Source: Amaricoccus sp047275745
GTDB lineage: Bacteria; Pseudomonadota; Alphaproteobacteria; Rhodobacterales; Rhodobacteraceae
Direction: 5' to 3'
Assembly (NCBI RefSeq): GCF_047275745.1
Contig: NZ_JBKQWU010000001.1
Coordinates: 307,363 to 371,362, forward strand
Length of the DNA stretch: 64,000 nt
A program made the position numbers and the translations under genes. Every line of letters starts with the position of its first letter. Positions within the stretch are counted from its first letter, which is position 1. This document shows positions 1 to 8,130 of this stretch, in pieces. Under the pieces are notes generated by a model. That model worked only from the letters and a program-made list of their open reading frames with translations, was not told the origin of the DNA and ran no database searches.

Positions 1-568
1 CGCCGTCCATGTAGGCGGCTTCGTTGAGCTCGATCGGGATGCGCATCATGTAGGTACGCAGGAGCCAGATCGCGGCCGGGATCAGGAAGGCCGCGCCCGG
101 GACGATCATCGACCAGTAGGTGTTGAGCAGCCCGAGCGTGCGCATCAGCCGGAAGAGCGGGATGAGCAGCACCGCGCCCGAGAACATGCTGACCGCGAGG
201 AAGCCGGCGAGCACCAGCCCCATGCCGATGAAATGGAACCGGGCGAAGGCATAGGCCGCCGGAACCACCAGGAAGAGCACGATGAGCGTCGCCACGGTCG
301 AGATCAGGAAGGAGTTGAAGATGTAGCGCGCGAAGCCCGGCACGCTCTCCCACATGGTGAAATAGGCGGCGAAGGACCCGTCCTCCGGCCAGAAGCGGTA
401 TGGCGAGGAGAAGAGCTGCGAGAGCGGCTTCAGGCTGACGAGGAAGCCCTCGAGGAAGGGAGCCAGCATGAAGAACAGGAAGGCCGCGATCCCGGCGTAG
501 ACCCCGATGACCTCCCACCAGCGGTAGCGGTCGATCATCGGCGTGTTGTCGTCATGAAAAAGTGCCAT
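1..568 (-). CDS. Carbohydrate ABC transporter permease (MalG type), 3' end off the window
   Basis: Inner-membrane permease of a MalFG-type sugar ABC importer; only the first 189 codons lie in the window. The ATG at 568 is preceded by a strong GAGGAGG, and several hydrophobic segments follow (about residues 20-45, 85-110, 115-140). The last visible residues form the EAA loop (LNEAAYMDG), which contacts the ATPase. It lies 10 nt downstream of a second permease and belongs to a leftward operon with a Gfo/Idh oxidoreductase. Substrate is not readable from sequence; an amino sugar or chitooligosaccharide is inferred from nagA, nagB and GH20 nearby. The ATPase and binding protein are probably to the left. 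Confidence 0.9.
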   Translation of the reverse strand, partial: MALFHDDNTPMIDRYRWWEVIGVYAGIAAFLFFMLAPFLEGFLVSLKPLSQLFSSPYRFWPEDGSFAAYFTMWESVPGFARYIFNSFLISTVATLIVLFLVVPAAYAFARFHFIGMGLVLAGFLAVSMFSGAVLLIPLFRLMRTLGLLNTYWSMIVPGAAFLIPAAIWLLRTYMMRIPIELNEAAYMDG

Positions 569-578
569 GGTTTCCTCC

Positions 579-1463
579 TCAGCCCTTGCCCATGCCCGAG
601 ATGCGGTGGGTCACGCGGAAATAGGCGACGCAGAACAGCGACAGGAACAGGCAGATCACCACGGCGCGCGCGGCGCCTTCGCCGTATTTCTTCGAGCCGA
701 TCGCGACCTGATAGGTGTCGATGATCATCGTCGTGGTCTGGCCCGAGGGGCCGCCCTGCGTCAGGATCCAGATGATGTCGAAGCTGTTGAACGTGGCGAT
801 GAGCGAGAGCATCGACATGGTGATGATCGCCGGCGCCATCAGCGGCAGGGTGATGCGGCGGAATCGCGTCCAGCGGCTGGCGCCATCGGTCCAGGCGGCC
901 TCGTAGAGATCCTTCGGGATCGCCTGGATCGCGGCGAGGAAGTAGATCGTCACCATCGGCACACCGATCCAGACGTCGGTCACGATCGTCGCCCAGAAGG
1001 CCGTGCTCCCGTAGGCGAGGAAGGCGACCGGGCCGTCGACCAGCCCGAACCTCTGCAGGAGGCCCGAGATCATTCCGAACTGGCCGTTGTACATCCAGCC
1101 CCACATGAAGATGCCGATCGCCATCGGGACGATCCACGGCGGCATGGTCAGGATGCGGAACAGGTGGCGTCCGGGAACCGCGGCATTGAGCAGCACCGCG
1201 CCGCAGGTTCCGATGATCATCTTCAGAAGAACCGAGAAGAAGGTCCAGATGAAGGTCCGGAGGATGACGGTGAAGAAGGTCTCGTTGAAGATCTTCTCGT
1301 AGTTCCGCCAGCCGACGTAGTTCGTCACCTTGCGGAGCGAGGCGTCCGTGAAGGACAGCCGGAAGGTCTCGAAGAGCGGCCATGCGACGATGCACAGCAC
1401 ATAGAGGATCGCGGGCGCGAGCAGCGCCCATGCGAAGATCATCGCGGATCTCGAATTGGTCAT
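579..1463 (-). CDS. Carbohydrate ABC transporter permease (MalF type)
   Basis: First permease subunit (294 aa) of the MalFG-type importer, partner of the permease ending at the left edge. It has about six membrane segments and a clear EAA loop near residue 200 (EAAWTDGASRW) followed by the usual LPLMAPAI stretch. I chose the ATG at 1463, one base after the TGA of the upstream oxidoreductase and behind GGAGGG, because upstream extensions would overlap that gene deeply. MalF-type size is normal for the CUT1 family. The context suggests import of N-acetylglucosamine or its oligomers (inference). Confidence 0.9.
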   Translation of the reverse strand: MTNSRSAMIFAWALLAPAILYVLCIVAWPLFETFRLSFTDASLRKVTNYVGWRNYEKIFNETFFTVILRTFIWTFFSVLLKMIIGTCGAVLLNAAVPGRHLFRILTMPPWIVPMAIGIFMWGWMYNGQFGMISGLLQRFGLVDGPVAFLAYGSTAFWATIVTDVWIGVPMVTIYFLAAIQAIPKDLYEAAWTDGASRWTRFRRITLPLMAPAIITMSMLSLIATFNSFDIIWILTQGGPSGQTTTMIIDTYQVAIGSKKYGEGAARAVVICLFLSLFCVAYFRVTHRISGMGKG

Positions 1464-1464
1464 G

Positions 1465-2622
1465 TCAGGCCGCCCTCCTTGCCAGCGCGGTATCGAAACG
1501 GTCCCAGACGGGGGCGAGGTCGACGACGCGGCGCGCGCGGCGCGCGTCGTCCATGGCGAGCGCGAGGATGCCCGCTTCGAGCGCATCCGTGGGCGAGACC
1601 GGCAGCGGACCGCCCTCCGTCACATGCGCGACGACTTCCGCGGCCATGCGCTCGTCGGCGCCGTAATGCTGCGACAGCGCCGTCTCCGCGTATTCGCGCT
1701 CGACCACCCGGGACTCGCTCAGAACGTCGGTGACGTTGAGGAATCCGCGGGTGAAATCGCCCTCGGCCTGCCCGCGGGTGCCGAAGACGGCGAAGCGGCG
1801 GTACTGGTCCGGCGCGTTCAGATTGGTGTGGAAATTCATGCCGACGCCGTTGGCGTATTCGATGATCGCCACCTGATGGTCGATGATGTCGGCGTCGGTG
1901 TCGAAGACCCGGTCGGTGCCGTTCCAGCCCGAAGGCTTGCGGTGGAAGATGCTCAGGTCGTTGACGCCCTCGGCGCGCGGATCGTTCTCGGGCACGAAGG
2001 TCGCGCGGCCGCCGAAGCTTGCCACGCGCATCGGCCGCGCCCCGATCAGGCCGTTGTAGAGATCGAGGTCGTGGCAGCACTTCTCCAGCATGAAGCTGCC
2101 CGCCCATTTCTCGTAGCGCCGCCAGTCCCGCATGAAGAAGGCGCCGTGATAGGGGAAGATATGCTCGGAGGCCTCGACCGAGACGATCCTGCCGAGCCGC
2201 CCCTCGTCGCGCGCGGCGAGCAGATCGCGGTAGAGCGGGGCGTAGCGCAGCACGAGGCCGACGAGCAGCCGGTCATGCCCATGGCGCGCCAGCAGCCCCG
2301 CGAGCTCGACCGTCTGCTCGATGGACGAGACGATCGGCTTCTCGGAGAAGACCTTCACCCCCGCTTCGAGCCCGAGGCGAATGTGGTCGAGATGCATGTG
2401 GTTGGGCGAGCCGATCATCAGGAGATCGAACCCGCCCGCCGCGACCAGCGCCTCCGGAGACTCGTGGCGCGTGCCGGGAGAGATGCCGTGCTCGACGAGC
2501 GTCGGAAGCCCGGCCGGCGCGGGATCGAAATAGCCGACGATCTCGAACGCCGGATCTATCTCCCTGAAGACATAGCCCAAATACCCCAGGCGATAGCCCA
2601 GGCCGATGATGGCGACTTTCAT
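1465..2622 (-). CDS. Gfo/Idh/MocA family NAD(P)-dependent oxidoreductase
   Basis: Predicted cytosolic NAD(P)-dependent sugar dehydrogenase of 385 aa. The N-terminus has the Rossmann signature (VAIIGLGYRLG), and near residue 100 stands the family EKP motif (SEKPIVS), whose Lys takes part in catalysis. The ATG at 2622 is favoured over an in-frame start about 50 nt upstream because AGGGAG precedes it and the upstream start would lie beyond the palindrome at 2636-2650. It is the first gene of the leftward transporter operon. The substrate is unknown; oxidation of an imported amino sugar or sugar derivative is inferred from context. Confidence 0.85.
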   Translation of the reverse strand: MKVAIIGLGYRLGYLGYVFREIDPAFEIVGYFDPAPAGLPTLVEHGISPGTRHESPEALVAAGGFDLLMIGSPNHMHLDHIRLGLEAGVKVFSEKPIVSSIEQTVELAGLLARHGHDRLLVGLVLRYAPLYRDLLAARDEGRLGRIVSVEASEHIFPYHGAFFMRDWRRYEKWAGSFMLEKCCHDLDLYNGLIGARPMRVASFGGRATFVPENDPRAEGVNDLSIFHRKPSGWNGTDRVFDTDADIIDHQVAIIEYANGVGMNFHTNLNAPDQYRRFAVFGTRGQAEGDFTRGFLNVTDVLSESRVVEREYAETALSQHYGADERMAAEVVAHVTEGGPLPVSPTDALEAGILALAMDDARRARRVVDLAPVWDRFDTALARRAA

Positions 2623-2635
2623 AGCGCTCCCTGAG

Positions 2636-2650
2636 AGAAATTCTTTTTCT
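2636..2650. promoter_or_regulatory. Candidate RpiR operator, AGAAA-N5-TTTCT
   Basis: Perfect 5-bp inverted arms with a 5-bp spacer, 14-28 nt upstream of the oxidoreductase ATG. The same palindrome recurs at 7959, 8033 and 14009, all next to amino-sugar genes, which suggests a shared regulator, most simply the RpiR protein at 8131. Confidence 0.55.
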
Positions 2651-2744
2651 AAAAATGGCACAAACTCGGCCATTTTACCAATGATTTGGGTGCGACATCC
2701 TGTCGTATCTGTAATAGATTTTCAGGAACGTCGCGGTTTCGCGC

Positions 2745-3671
2745 TCAGGCGGAAACCGCCTCGCGGGTTTCGCGCAGGCCGAGGATCGCCGCGCCGACGA
2801 GACCCGGCTCGATGGCGCATTCCGCCCTCACGATCAGCGGGCGCTCCACGCGGCAGAGGACGCGGGACCGGAGCTCGCGGTCGAGCGCCTCGATGAGCGG
2901 CCGGGAATTGGAGAGCCCGCCCCCTGCGACGATGATCCCGGCGCCGAGGAGGTTCTGCGCCACCGCGAGCGGACCGGAGAGGATCTCGAGCCAGATCGCG
3001 ACCGTGCGGCTTTCGCGCGCCGCCCCCGCCTGCCAGCCCGCGATGATCGCGTGGCTGTCGGCGGAGGCTCCGGGATGCAGATGGCGATGCAGCATCTCGA
3101 TGCCGCGCGCGCCGCAGACCGCGTCGAGACAGCCTGACTGGCCGCAGCCGCAGGGAAAGGCCGGCAGCGTGACCGGCGGATCGCCGACGACGCGCTGCGT
3201 GACCGGACCATGGCCGAGCTCGCCCGCGAAACCGCCGGGCCCATCGAGCAGTCGCCCGCGCACCACGACGCCGCCGCCGACGCCGGTTCCGAGGATGAGG
3301 CCGAGAACCGTGTCATGGCCGCGCCCGGCGCCGACCACCGCCTCGGCCAGCGCGAAGCAATCCGCGTCATTCGCGAGATCGACCGGCAGGCCGAGCGCCA
3401 GGGTCAGATCCCGTTGGAGCACGCGCCCATTGAGGCAGGGGATGTTCGCGACGCGCGCGATACCGGTATCCGGATCGACGATGCCGGCGATGGAGAAGGC
3501 GGCGCGGGCGGGTGAGACCCCGGCCGCGGCGATGGCTTCGCGCAGGACGGCGGTGAAAGCGGCGAAATCCCGCCCCGGGGTCGGCACCCGGCCGATCGGG
3601 CGGACGTGCTCGGCGGCGTAGGCATGGCCGATCTTGATGGCGGAACCGCCGATATCGAAACAGATGATCAT
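2745..3671 (-). CDS. nagK: ROK family sugar kinase, probable N-acetylglucosamine kinase
   Basis: ATP-dependent hexose kinase (308 aa) expected to phosphorylate N-acetylglucosamine at O6, giving the NagA substrate. Visible features are the phosphate-1 loop (CFDIGGSAIKIG), the catalytic Asp in LANDADCFALAE (about residue 103), the GTGVGGG loop, and the ROK zinc motif GELGH followed by CGCGQSGCLDAVCGARG around 165-190. The ATG at 3671 is 5 nt after the nagA stop and uses a GGAGG lying at the end of nagA. Position next to nagA and near nagB supports the amino-sugar role; a ManNAc or glucose kinase cannot be excluded by sequence alone. Confidence 0.85.
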   Translation of the reverse strand: MIICFDIGGSAIKIGHAYAAEHVRPIGRVPTPGRDFAAFTAVLREAIAAAGVSPARAAFSIAGIVDPDTGIARVANIPCLNGRVLQRDLTLALGLPVDLANDADCFALAEAVVGAGRGHDTVLGLILGTGVGGGVVVRGRLLDGPGGFAGELGHGPVTQRVVGDPPVTLPAFPCGCGQSGCLDAVCGARGIEMLHRHLHPGASADSHAIIAGWQAGAARESRTVAIWLEILSGPLAVAQNLLGAGIIVAGGGLSNSRPLIEALDRELRSRVLCRVERPLIVRAECAIEPGLVGAAILGLRETREAVSA

Positions 3672-3676
3672 CGGGC

Positions 3677-4849
3677 CTACGCCTCCATACGCTGTCCGGC
3701 GATCCAGACACTCGACGCGGTGATCTCGGGCGTCAGGGTCAGGAAATCGGCGCGGGCACCCGGGCGCAGATGCCCCCGGTCCTCGGCGCCGATCGCGCGC
3801 GCGGGGAAGAGCGCCGCGAGCCTCAGCGCCTCGCCGAGCGACCAGCCGAGGCTCGCATGGACGTAGCGGACCGCGTCGATCAGCGCGATGTCGGCCCCGG
3901 CCAGCGTTCCGTCGGCCAGCGTCAGGCGCCCGCCCTCGCGAAGGATGCCGCGTCCATTGAGCGTGAAGCCGGGGAGGTCGGTGCCGATCGTGGACATGGC
4001 GTCGGAGACGAGGAACATCTGCGCCGGCCCCGCCTTGCCGCGCAGCGCGATGCGCATCGTCGCATCATCGACGTGGAAGCCGTCGGCGATCAGCCCGGCC
4101 CACACCCGTCCGTCGTCGAGCGTGGCGCCGACGAGTCCGGGCGCGCGGTGGCCAAGCTGGCTCATCGCGTTGAAGAGATGCGTCACCATCCGCGCGCCGG
4201 CGTCGAAGGCGGCGCGCGCGCCATCGGCGGCGCAGTCGCTGTGGCCGAGGCTCACCGTGACGCCCGCCCCGGCGAGCGCGGCGATCTGTTCCGCCGTGAC
4301 CGATTCCGGCGCGACGGTGCAGATCAGGCAGGGCAGCTCCGCGGCCGCCGCGATCAGCGTCTCGAGATCGGCCTCGGTCATCGGCCGGATCAGGCTCGGA
4401 TCATGCGTCCCCTTGCGCGACCGGTCGAGGTGCGGCCCTTCGAGATGCAGGCCGAGGAGGCCGGGCTCCCCCACGACGGCGCGGGCGGCAGCGATGGCGC
4501 GCTCGGTCACGTCGGGGCGGTCGGTGATCAGCGTCGCCATGACGCCGGTCGTGCCAAGCGCGGCATGCGCGGCGCAGATCCGCGCGATGCCTTCCGGGCT
4601 CGGATCGTTGTTGAGGAGGACGCCGCCGCCACCATTGACCTGCAGGTCGATGAGCCCCGGCGCGATCCAGCCGTCGAGCCGCGGGCCGCCGGGCGCCTCG
4701 CCCGACCGCAGGACCGCCGCGACCCGTCCGTCGCGGATCACGAGGGCGGCGTCGTCGTGCCAGTGATGGCCGTCGAACAGGCGATCAGTATGAAGGACGA
4801 GATCGGTGGAGACGAGATCGATAGGGGCGAGGTCGGTCATGTCGCTCAC
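3677..4849 (-). CDS. nagA: N-acetylglucosamine-6-phosphate deacetylase
   Basis: Amidohydrolase (390 aa) that removes acetate from GlcNAc-6-phosphate to give GlcN-6-phosphate for NagB. Metal-site and catalytic motifs are present: HLEGPHLDRSRKG with the metal Glu (about residue 130), the two His-containing motifs GHSDCAADGA and THLFNAMSQLGHR, and the catalytic Asp in LVSDAMSTIG. Length is normal. Its start overlaps the end of the upstream PLP-enzyme gene by 4 bp, so it is translationally coupled in a leftward operon that runs from the gene starting at 7942 to the ROK kinase. Confidence 0.95.
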   Translation of the reverse strand: MSDMTDLAPIDLVSTDLVLHTDRLFDGHHWHDDAALVIRDGRVAAVLRSGEAPGGPRLDGWIAPGLIDLQVNGGGGVLLNNDPSPEGIARICAAHAALGTTGVMATLITDRPDVTERAIAAARAVVGEPGLLGLHLEGPHLDRSRKGTHDPSLIRPMTEADLETLIAAAAELPCLICTVAPESVTAEQIAALAGAGVTVSLGHSDCAADGARAAFDAGARMVTHLFNAMSQLGHRAPGLVGATLDDGRVWAGLIADGFHVDDATMRIALRGKAGPAQMFLVSDAMSTIGTDLPGFTLNGRGILREGGRLTLADGTLAGADIALIDAVRYVHASLGWSLGEALRLAALFPARAIGAEDRGHLRPGARADFLTLTPEITASSVWIAGQRMEA

Positions 4850-5934
4850 CAGACGGTGCCGCGGGCGATCAGCGGCTCGACACGCGTGACCACGCCATCG
4901 CGGTGGAAAACCATGCGGTCGAAGAGGTTCGACACGACGCAGGTATGGTTCGGCACGATCCGGAGCTGGTCCCCGATCGCGGGCGGCGGCCCGGCGCTGT
5001 CGCCCAGATCGACGACCGCGTGTTCCTCCGACAGCGCGACGATCCGCGCGCCGGGCAGGCCCTCGATCTCGCCGTGATCGGCGAAGCCGAGAAGATCGGA
5101 GGTCAGCGCCTTGGAGCCCGCGTCGAGAACCGCGCGGGTCGGCGTCGGTCGCGACACGACCGTCGCGAGGACATGCATGGCGAGATCCTCAGGCCCGCAT
5201 TCGCCCGCCCGGACCATCGAGCGATCGTTGTAGACATAGGTGCCCGCGCGATGCTCGGTCGCCGCCGGAACGAGATGCGCATTCCAGAGATCCGGACTGC
5301 CGCCGTTCGAGCGGACGGGGCATTCGATCCCGCGCGCCGCGAGAAGCGTCATCGTGCGCGTGAGATAGTCCTGAACCGCTTCGGCGCCACCCACCGCCGG
5401 ATAGGTGAGCAGCCCCCGGAACCGGAGCCCCGGCGCCGCCGCGATACGCGCGGCGAGGTCCGCCGCCGCCTCCGGCGTCGTCGCGCCGCAGCGGCCGCCG
5501 CCCGTGTCGCATTCGACCATGACCGCGAGCGGCTTCCCGTCCCCGAAGGCGCCGGCGTAGCCGTCGATCGTCTCGGCGCTGTCGGCGCAGACTGTCAGCA
5601 GCGCGACGCGGTCGTTCAGCGCCTTCAACTCAGCGAGACGCGCCGCGCCAAGGATGTTGTAGGTGATCAGGATGTCATCGAATCCCGCCTCGGCGAAGGC
5701 GGCGGCCTCGGTCACCTTCTGGCAATTGATCCCGACCGCGCCCGCCTCGATCTGCTGGCGTGCGACCGAGGCGAGCTTGTGCGTCTTGATATGCGGGCGG
5801 AAATTCAGCCCGTGGCTGGCGAGATAGCTCTGTGCGCGCGCGATGTTCGCGGCGAGCCTCGCCTCGTCGATCACGGGCATGGGCGTCGGCACATCGCGGA
5901 GCGCGGTGCCGGGCTCGGGCCAGGGAAAGGTCAT
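4846..5934 (-). CDS. PLP-dependent D-threonine aldolase / D-serine dehydratase-like (DSD1 family) enzyme
   Basis: Fold-type III PLP enzyme (362 aa) with an alanine-racemase-like barrel. The PLP lysine is expected in RPHIKTHKLA (about residue 50), and the C-terminal PNHTCVVSNLFD resembles the metal-binding His/Cys region of D-serine dehydratases and D-threonine aldolases. It overlaps nagA (4 bp) and the M81 gene (4 bp), so it is coexpressed with GlcNAc catabolism. The real substrate is unknown: a D-amino acid or a 3-hydroxy-D-amino acid released from a sugar or peptide conjugate fits both family and context, but this is inference. Confidence 0.85.
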   Translation of the reverse strand: MTFPWPEPGTALRDVPTPMPVIDEARLAANIARAQSYLASHGLNFRPHIKTHKLASVARQQIEAGAVGINCQKVTEAAAFAEAGFDDILITYNILGAARLAELKALNDRVALLTVCADSAETIDGYAGAFGDGKPLAVMVECDTGGGRCGATTPEAAADLAARIAAAPGLRFRGLLTYPAVGGAEAVQDYLTRTMTLLAARGIECPVRSNGGSPDLWNAHLVPAATEHRAGTYVYNDRSMVRAGECGPEDLAMHVLATVVSRPTPTRAVLDAGSKALTSDLLGFADHGEIEGLPGARIVALSEEHAVVDLGDSAGPPPAIGDQLRIVPNHTCVVSNLFDRMVFHRDGVVTRVEPLIARGTVW

Positions 5935-7442
5935 GTCTCACCTCCGAAGGGATTTTCGCAGCGGGGCCAGATGTCGTCGCGCACCAGCCGGTAAGGATTG
6001 GTCGCGGGATCGTTCGGATAGGGCTTGCCCGCGGAGCAGTAGATGATCCGCGCCGCGATCGGCGCGAAGGCGGCGTAGAAATGGTTGGTCGACTTGATGG
6101 CCAGGATCTTCCGGGCCGAGGGCTCGATCCCCATGACCGAGAAGAGCGACGGGTCGAAGCTCTGGGCGCGGACGGTGTTGAGGATCACCTCGATCCCGGT
6201 CTCCGATCCATCCTCCCGCAGGAGCGCGACCCGCGCGGCGGGGCCGAAGGGCACCCGGCTCTCGCCGAACCGCATCTCGGCGTCGGGGACGACGCTGAGG
6301 ACACGGACCATCGCGTCGAGCGGCTCGCCGGTCATCGGCGCCGACTTGCCCCCGAAGCGGAGCGGCATCTCGGCGCCCTCCCCCGCGACGGAGCAGAGCT
6401 GGACGGCGATCGGGTCCCAGATCGTCCCGACCGCGACCCCCGTCGCGCCCTGTGCCAGAAGCTCGCGCAGAAGCACGGTCGCATCGCCCGCGGTGCCGCC
6501 GCCGGGATTGTCCCACATGTCGGCGATCACGACCGGACCGGCCTCCGCCGCCATCGCCCGCGCGACCGCTTCCGTCTCGACCATCGCGGGCATGATGTGG
6601 TGGCCGCGATTCGCGAAAAGCCGCTCGCTCAGTTCCCGCGCCAGCCGCGCGCCCAGATCCGCGTCGCCATCGGTCACGGCGATCATCTTCGTGCCCATCT
6701 CCGGCACGTCGCCGGCCATGAAGCCGTGGATCGCGGAGAGCGAGAGCACCTTCGGATCGTCGCGTTCGATCGCCATCATCGTATCGACGAAGCCGCGCAT
6801 CGGCTGGCGCGATGTCGGGAACACGTCGATCATCCGACAATCATGGACGCACATCACCGGGCGGACCCGCCCGTCCAGCGTATCCGCGACGATGCGCCAC
6901 AGGTCCTCGGCGCGATCGACGAAATCGGTATGGGGGAATTCCTTGAAGGCGACGAAGAAATCCGCCGCCGCGACCCGTTTCGCCGTCAGATGGCTGTGCG
7001 GATCGAGCTCCGCGCAGATGAGGACGCCGGGGCCGACGATCTCGCGCGCCCGCGCCAGCAGATCGCCCTCCGGGTCGAGGCAACCTTGCGCCACCATCGC
7101 GCCGTGCAGGCCGAACACCACCGCCTCCACCGGCAGGGCGGCGCGGAGCTGGTCGAGGATCTCGTCGCGGAGCGATTCATGGGCGCCGCGCGACACGAGC
7201 CCCGCCGGATCGGCCCAGGCCGCCGTTCCCTCGATGAGCTCCCACCCGCGCTCGGCGCAGACCCGCCGGCCGACCGTGACCGGGGCCGTGCAGAGCGTCG
7301 GGGTTGCGGGATGCCGTCCGGGCGGGGCGTAGAGCGAGGCTTCGAAGGCGCGCCGGTCGATCACGATCGGCGAGAAGGTGTTCGTCTCGGTCGCCAGCGC
7401 CGCGACGAAGATGCGTCTCGGTGACACGGAGCCCATGGTCAT
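5931..7442 (-). CDS. M81 family metallopeptidase-like protein (MlrC family)
   Basis: About 503 aa with the two-part MlrC layout: an N-terminal DUF1485-type metal domain and a C-terminal MlrC domain. Candidate metal ligands are in CAELDPHSHLT and EFPHTDF (residues ~155-185), and the family hallmark DMWDNPGGGTAGDAT is near residue 310. The ATG at 7442 overlaps the stop of the gene before it (ATGA). MlrC was described for breakdown of linear microcystin, but most homologues have unknown substrates. Here it sits between an NTF2-like gene and a D-amino-acid PLP enzyme in a nagA operon, so hydrolysis of a peptide- or amide-linked amino-sugar compound is a reasonable guess. Confidence 0.85.
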   Translation of the reverse strand: MTMGSVSPRRIFVAALATETNTFSPIVIDRRAFEASLYAPPGRHPATPTLCTAPVTVGRRVCAERGWELIEGTAAWADPAGLVSRGAHESLRDEILDQLRAALPVEAVVFGLHGAMVAQGCLDPEGDLLARAREIVGPGVLICAELDPHSHLTAKRVAAADFFVAFKEFPHTDFVDRAEDLWRIVADTLDGRVRPVMCVHDCRMIDVFPTSRQPMRGFVDTMMAIERDDPKVLSLSAIHGFMAGDVPEMGTKMIAVTDGDADLGARLARELSERLFANRGHHIMPAMVETEAVARAMAAEAGPVVIADMWDNPGGGTAGDATVLLRELLAQGATGVAVGTIWDPIAVQLCSVAGEGAEMPLRFGGKSAPMTGEPLDAMVRVLSVVPDAEMRFGESRVPFGPAARVALLREDGSETGIEVILNTVRAQSFDPSLFSVMGIEPSARKILAIKSTNHFYAAFAPIAARIIYCSAGKPYPNDPATNPYRLVRDDIWPRCENPFGGET

Positions 7443-7942
7443 TCCTGGATGTGCGGCAGATAGCCGACGAAACCGGCGATCTTCCAGCGCCCGCCCGCGC
7501 GCCGGCAGACATAGAGCGTCTGCCAGTTCATCCGGTCCGAGGTGCCATCGGCCTTCGCGATCCGTCCGTCGAACTTCTTGCGCGCCAGCGCCGCGTCGCC
7601 GTCGATCTCGATTTCCTCGAGCCGGGTCGCGGCGAAGATCGCGGCGCGCGGATCGCCCGCGAAGGCGCCGGCGTTCAGATCCGCGACGAAACCGCGCGCC
7701 TGCCGCAGCCATTCCGCGCGGTAGAGTTCGAGACTCGGGTAGGCGAGCGCGAAGCCTTGGGGATCGGACTGGAAGCCGCCGCTGACCCCGGTGAAGTTGA
7801 CCTCCAGGAAGTCGTCGGCGACCGCGGCCCAGTCAGCGGCGATGAAGGCGTCGATATCGCGTGGGACGAGCATCTCCCAGATGGCACGGCGGTCCGAGTC
7901 CTCGGCTGGAAACGGGTTCTGGAACGGATCGCGGTCTCCCAC
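7439..7942 (-). CDS. Hypothetical protein, NTF2/SnoaL-like
   Basis: 167 aa, first gene of the leftward amino-sugar operon. The GTG at 7942 has GAGGAGG nine bases upstream. I do not recognise a specific family. An N-terminal helical part, a mixed middle and the ending GGRWKIAGFVGYLPH resemble the small NTF2-like fold used by SnoaL-type isomerases and binding proteins; no catalytic residues can be assigned. It overlaps the M81 gene by 4 bp, which suggests a tied function, perhaps handling the same substrate. Confidence 0.7.
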   Translation of the reverse strand: MGDRDPFQNPFPAEDSDRRAIWEMLVPRDIDAFIAADWAAVADDFLEVNFTGVSGGFQSDPQGFALAYPSLELYRAEWLRQARGFVADLNAGAFAGDPRAAIFAATRLEEIEIDGDAALARKKFDGRIAKADGTSDRMNWQTLYVCRRAGGRWKIAGFVGYLPHIQE

Positions 7943-7958
7943 GGGTCGGCTCCTCCTC

Positions 7959-7973
7959 TGAAAATTTGTTTCT
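7959..7973. promoter_or_regulatory. Candidate RpiR operator (TGAAA-N5-TTTCT)
   Basis: One mismatch from the AGAAA-N5-TTTCT consensus. It lies just upstream of the ribosome binding site of the leftward operon and downstream of its predicted transcription start, a typical repressor position. Confidence 0.5.
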
Positions 7974-7995
7974 GATTTTCTGCAAAAGCGCTGGC

Positions 7996-8025
7996 ATCAT
8001 GGCCGTGAATATGGCTAAATGTCAA
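7996..8025 (-). promoter_or_regulatory. Sigma-70-type promoter of the leftward amino-sugar operon
   Basis: On the minus strand a consensus TTGACA (8025-8020) is followed after 18 bp by CATGAT (8001-7996), four of six matches to the -10 consensus. It is bracketed by two AGAAA-N5-TTTCT-like palindromes and leads into the gene starting at 7942. Confidence 0.5.
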
Positions 8026-8032
8026 GAGAACT

Positions 8033-8047
8033 AGAAAATGAATTTCT
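8033..8047. promoter_or_regulatory. Candidate RpiR operator, AGAAA-N5-TTTCT
   Basis: Perfect arms around ATGAA, upstream of the -35 of the leftward promoter and in the leader of the RpiR gene, so it could serve both autoregulation and operon control. Confidence 0.55.
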
Positions 8048-8130
8048 GGAACCGCCATGCCAAACCCAGCAACCTGCCAAGACGCCATGACCATGCCCGA
8101 CACGATCCGCCTCGGCGGGAGGCCTCCCGC

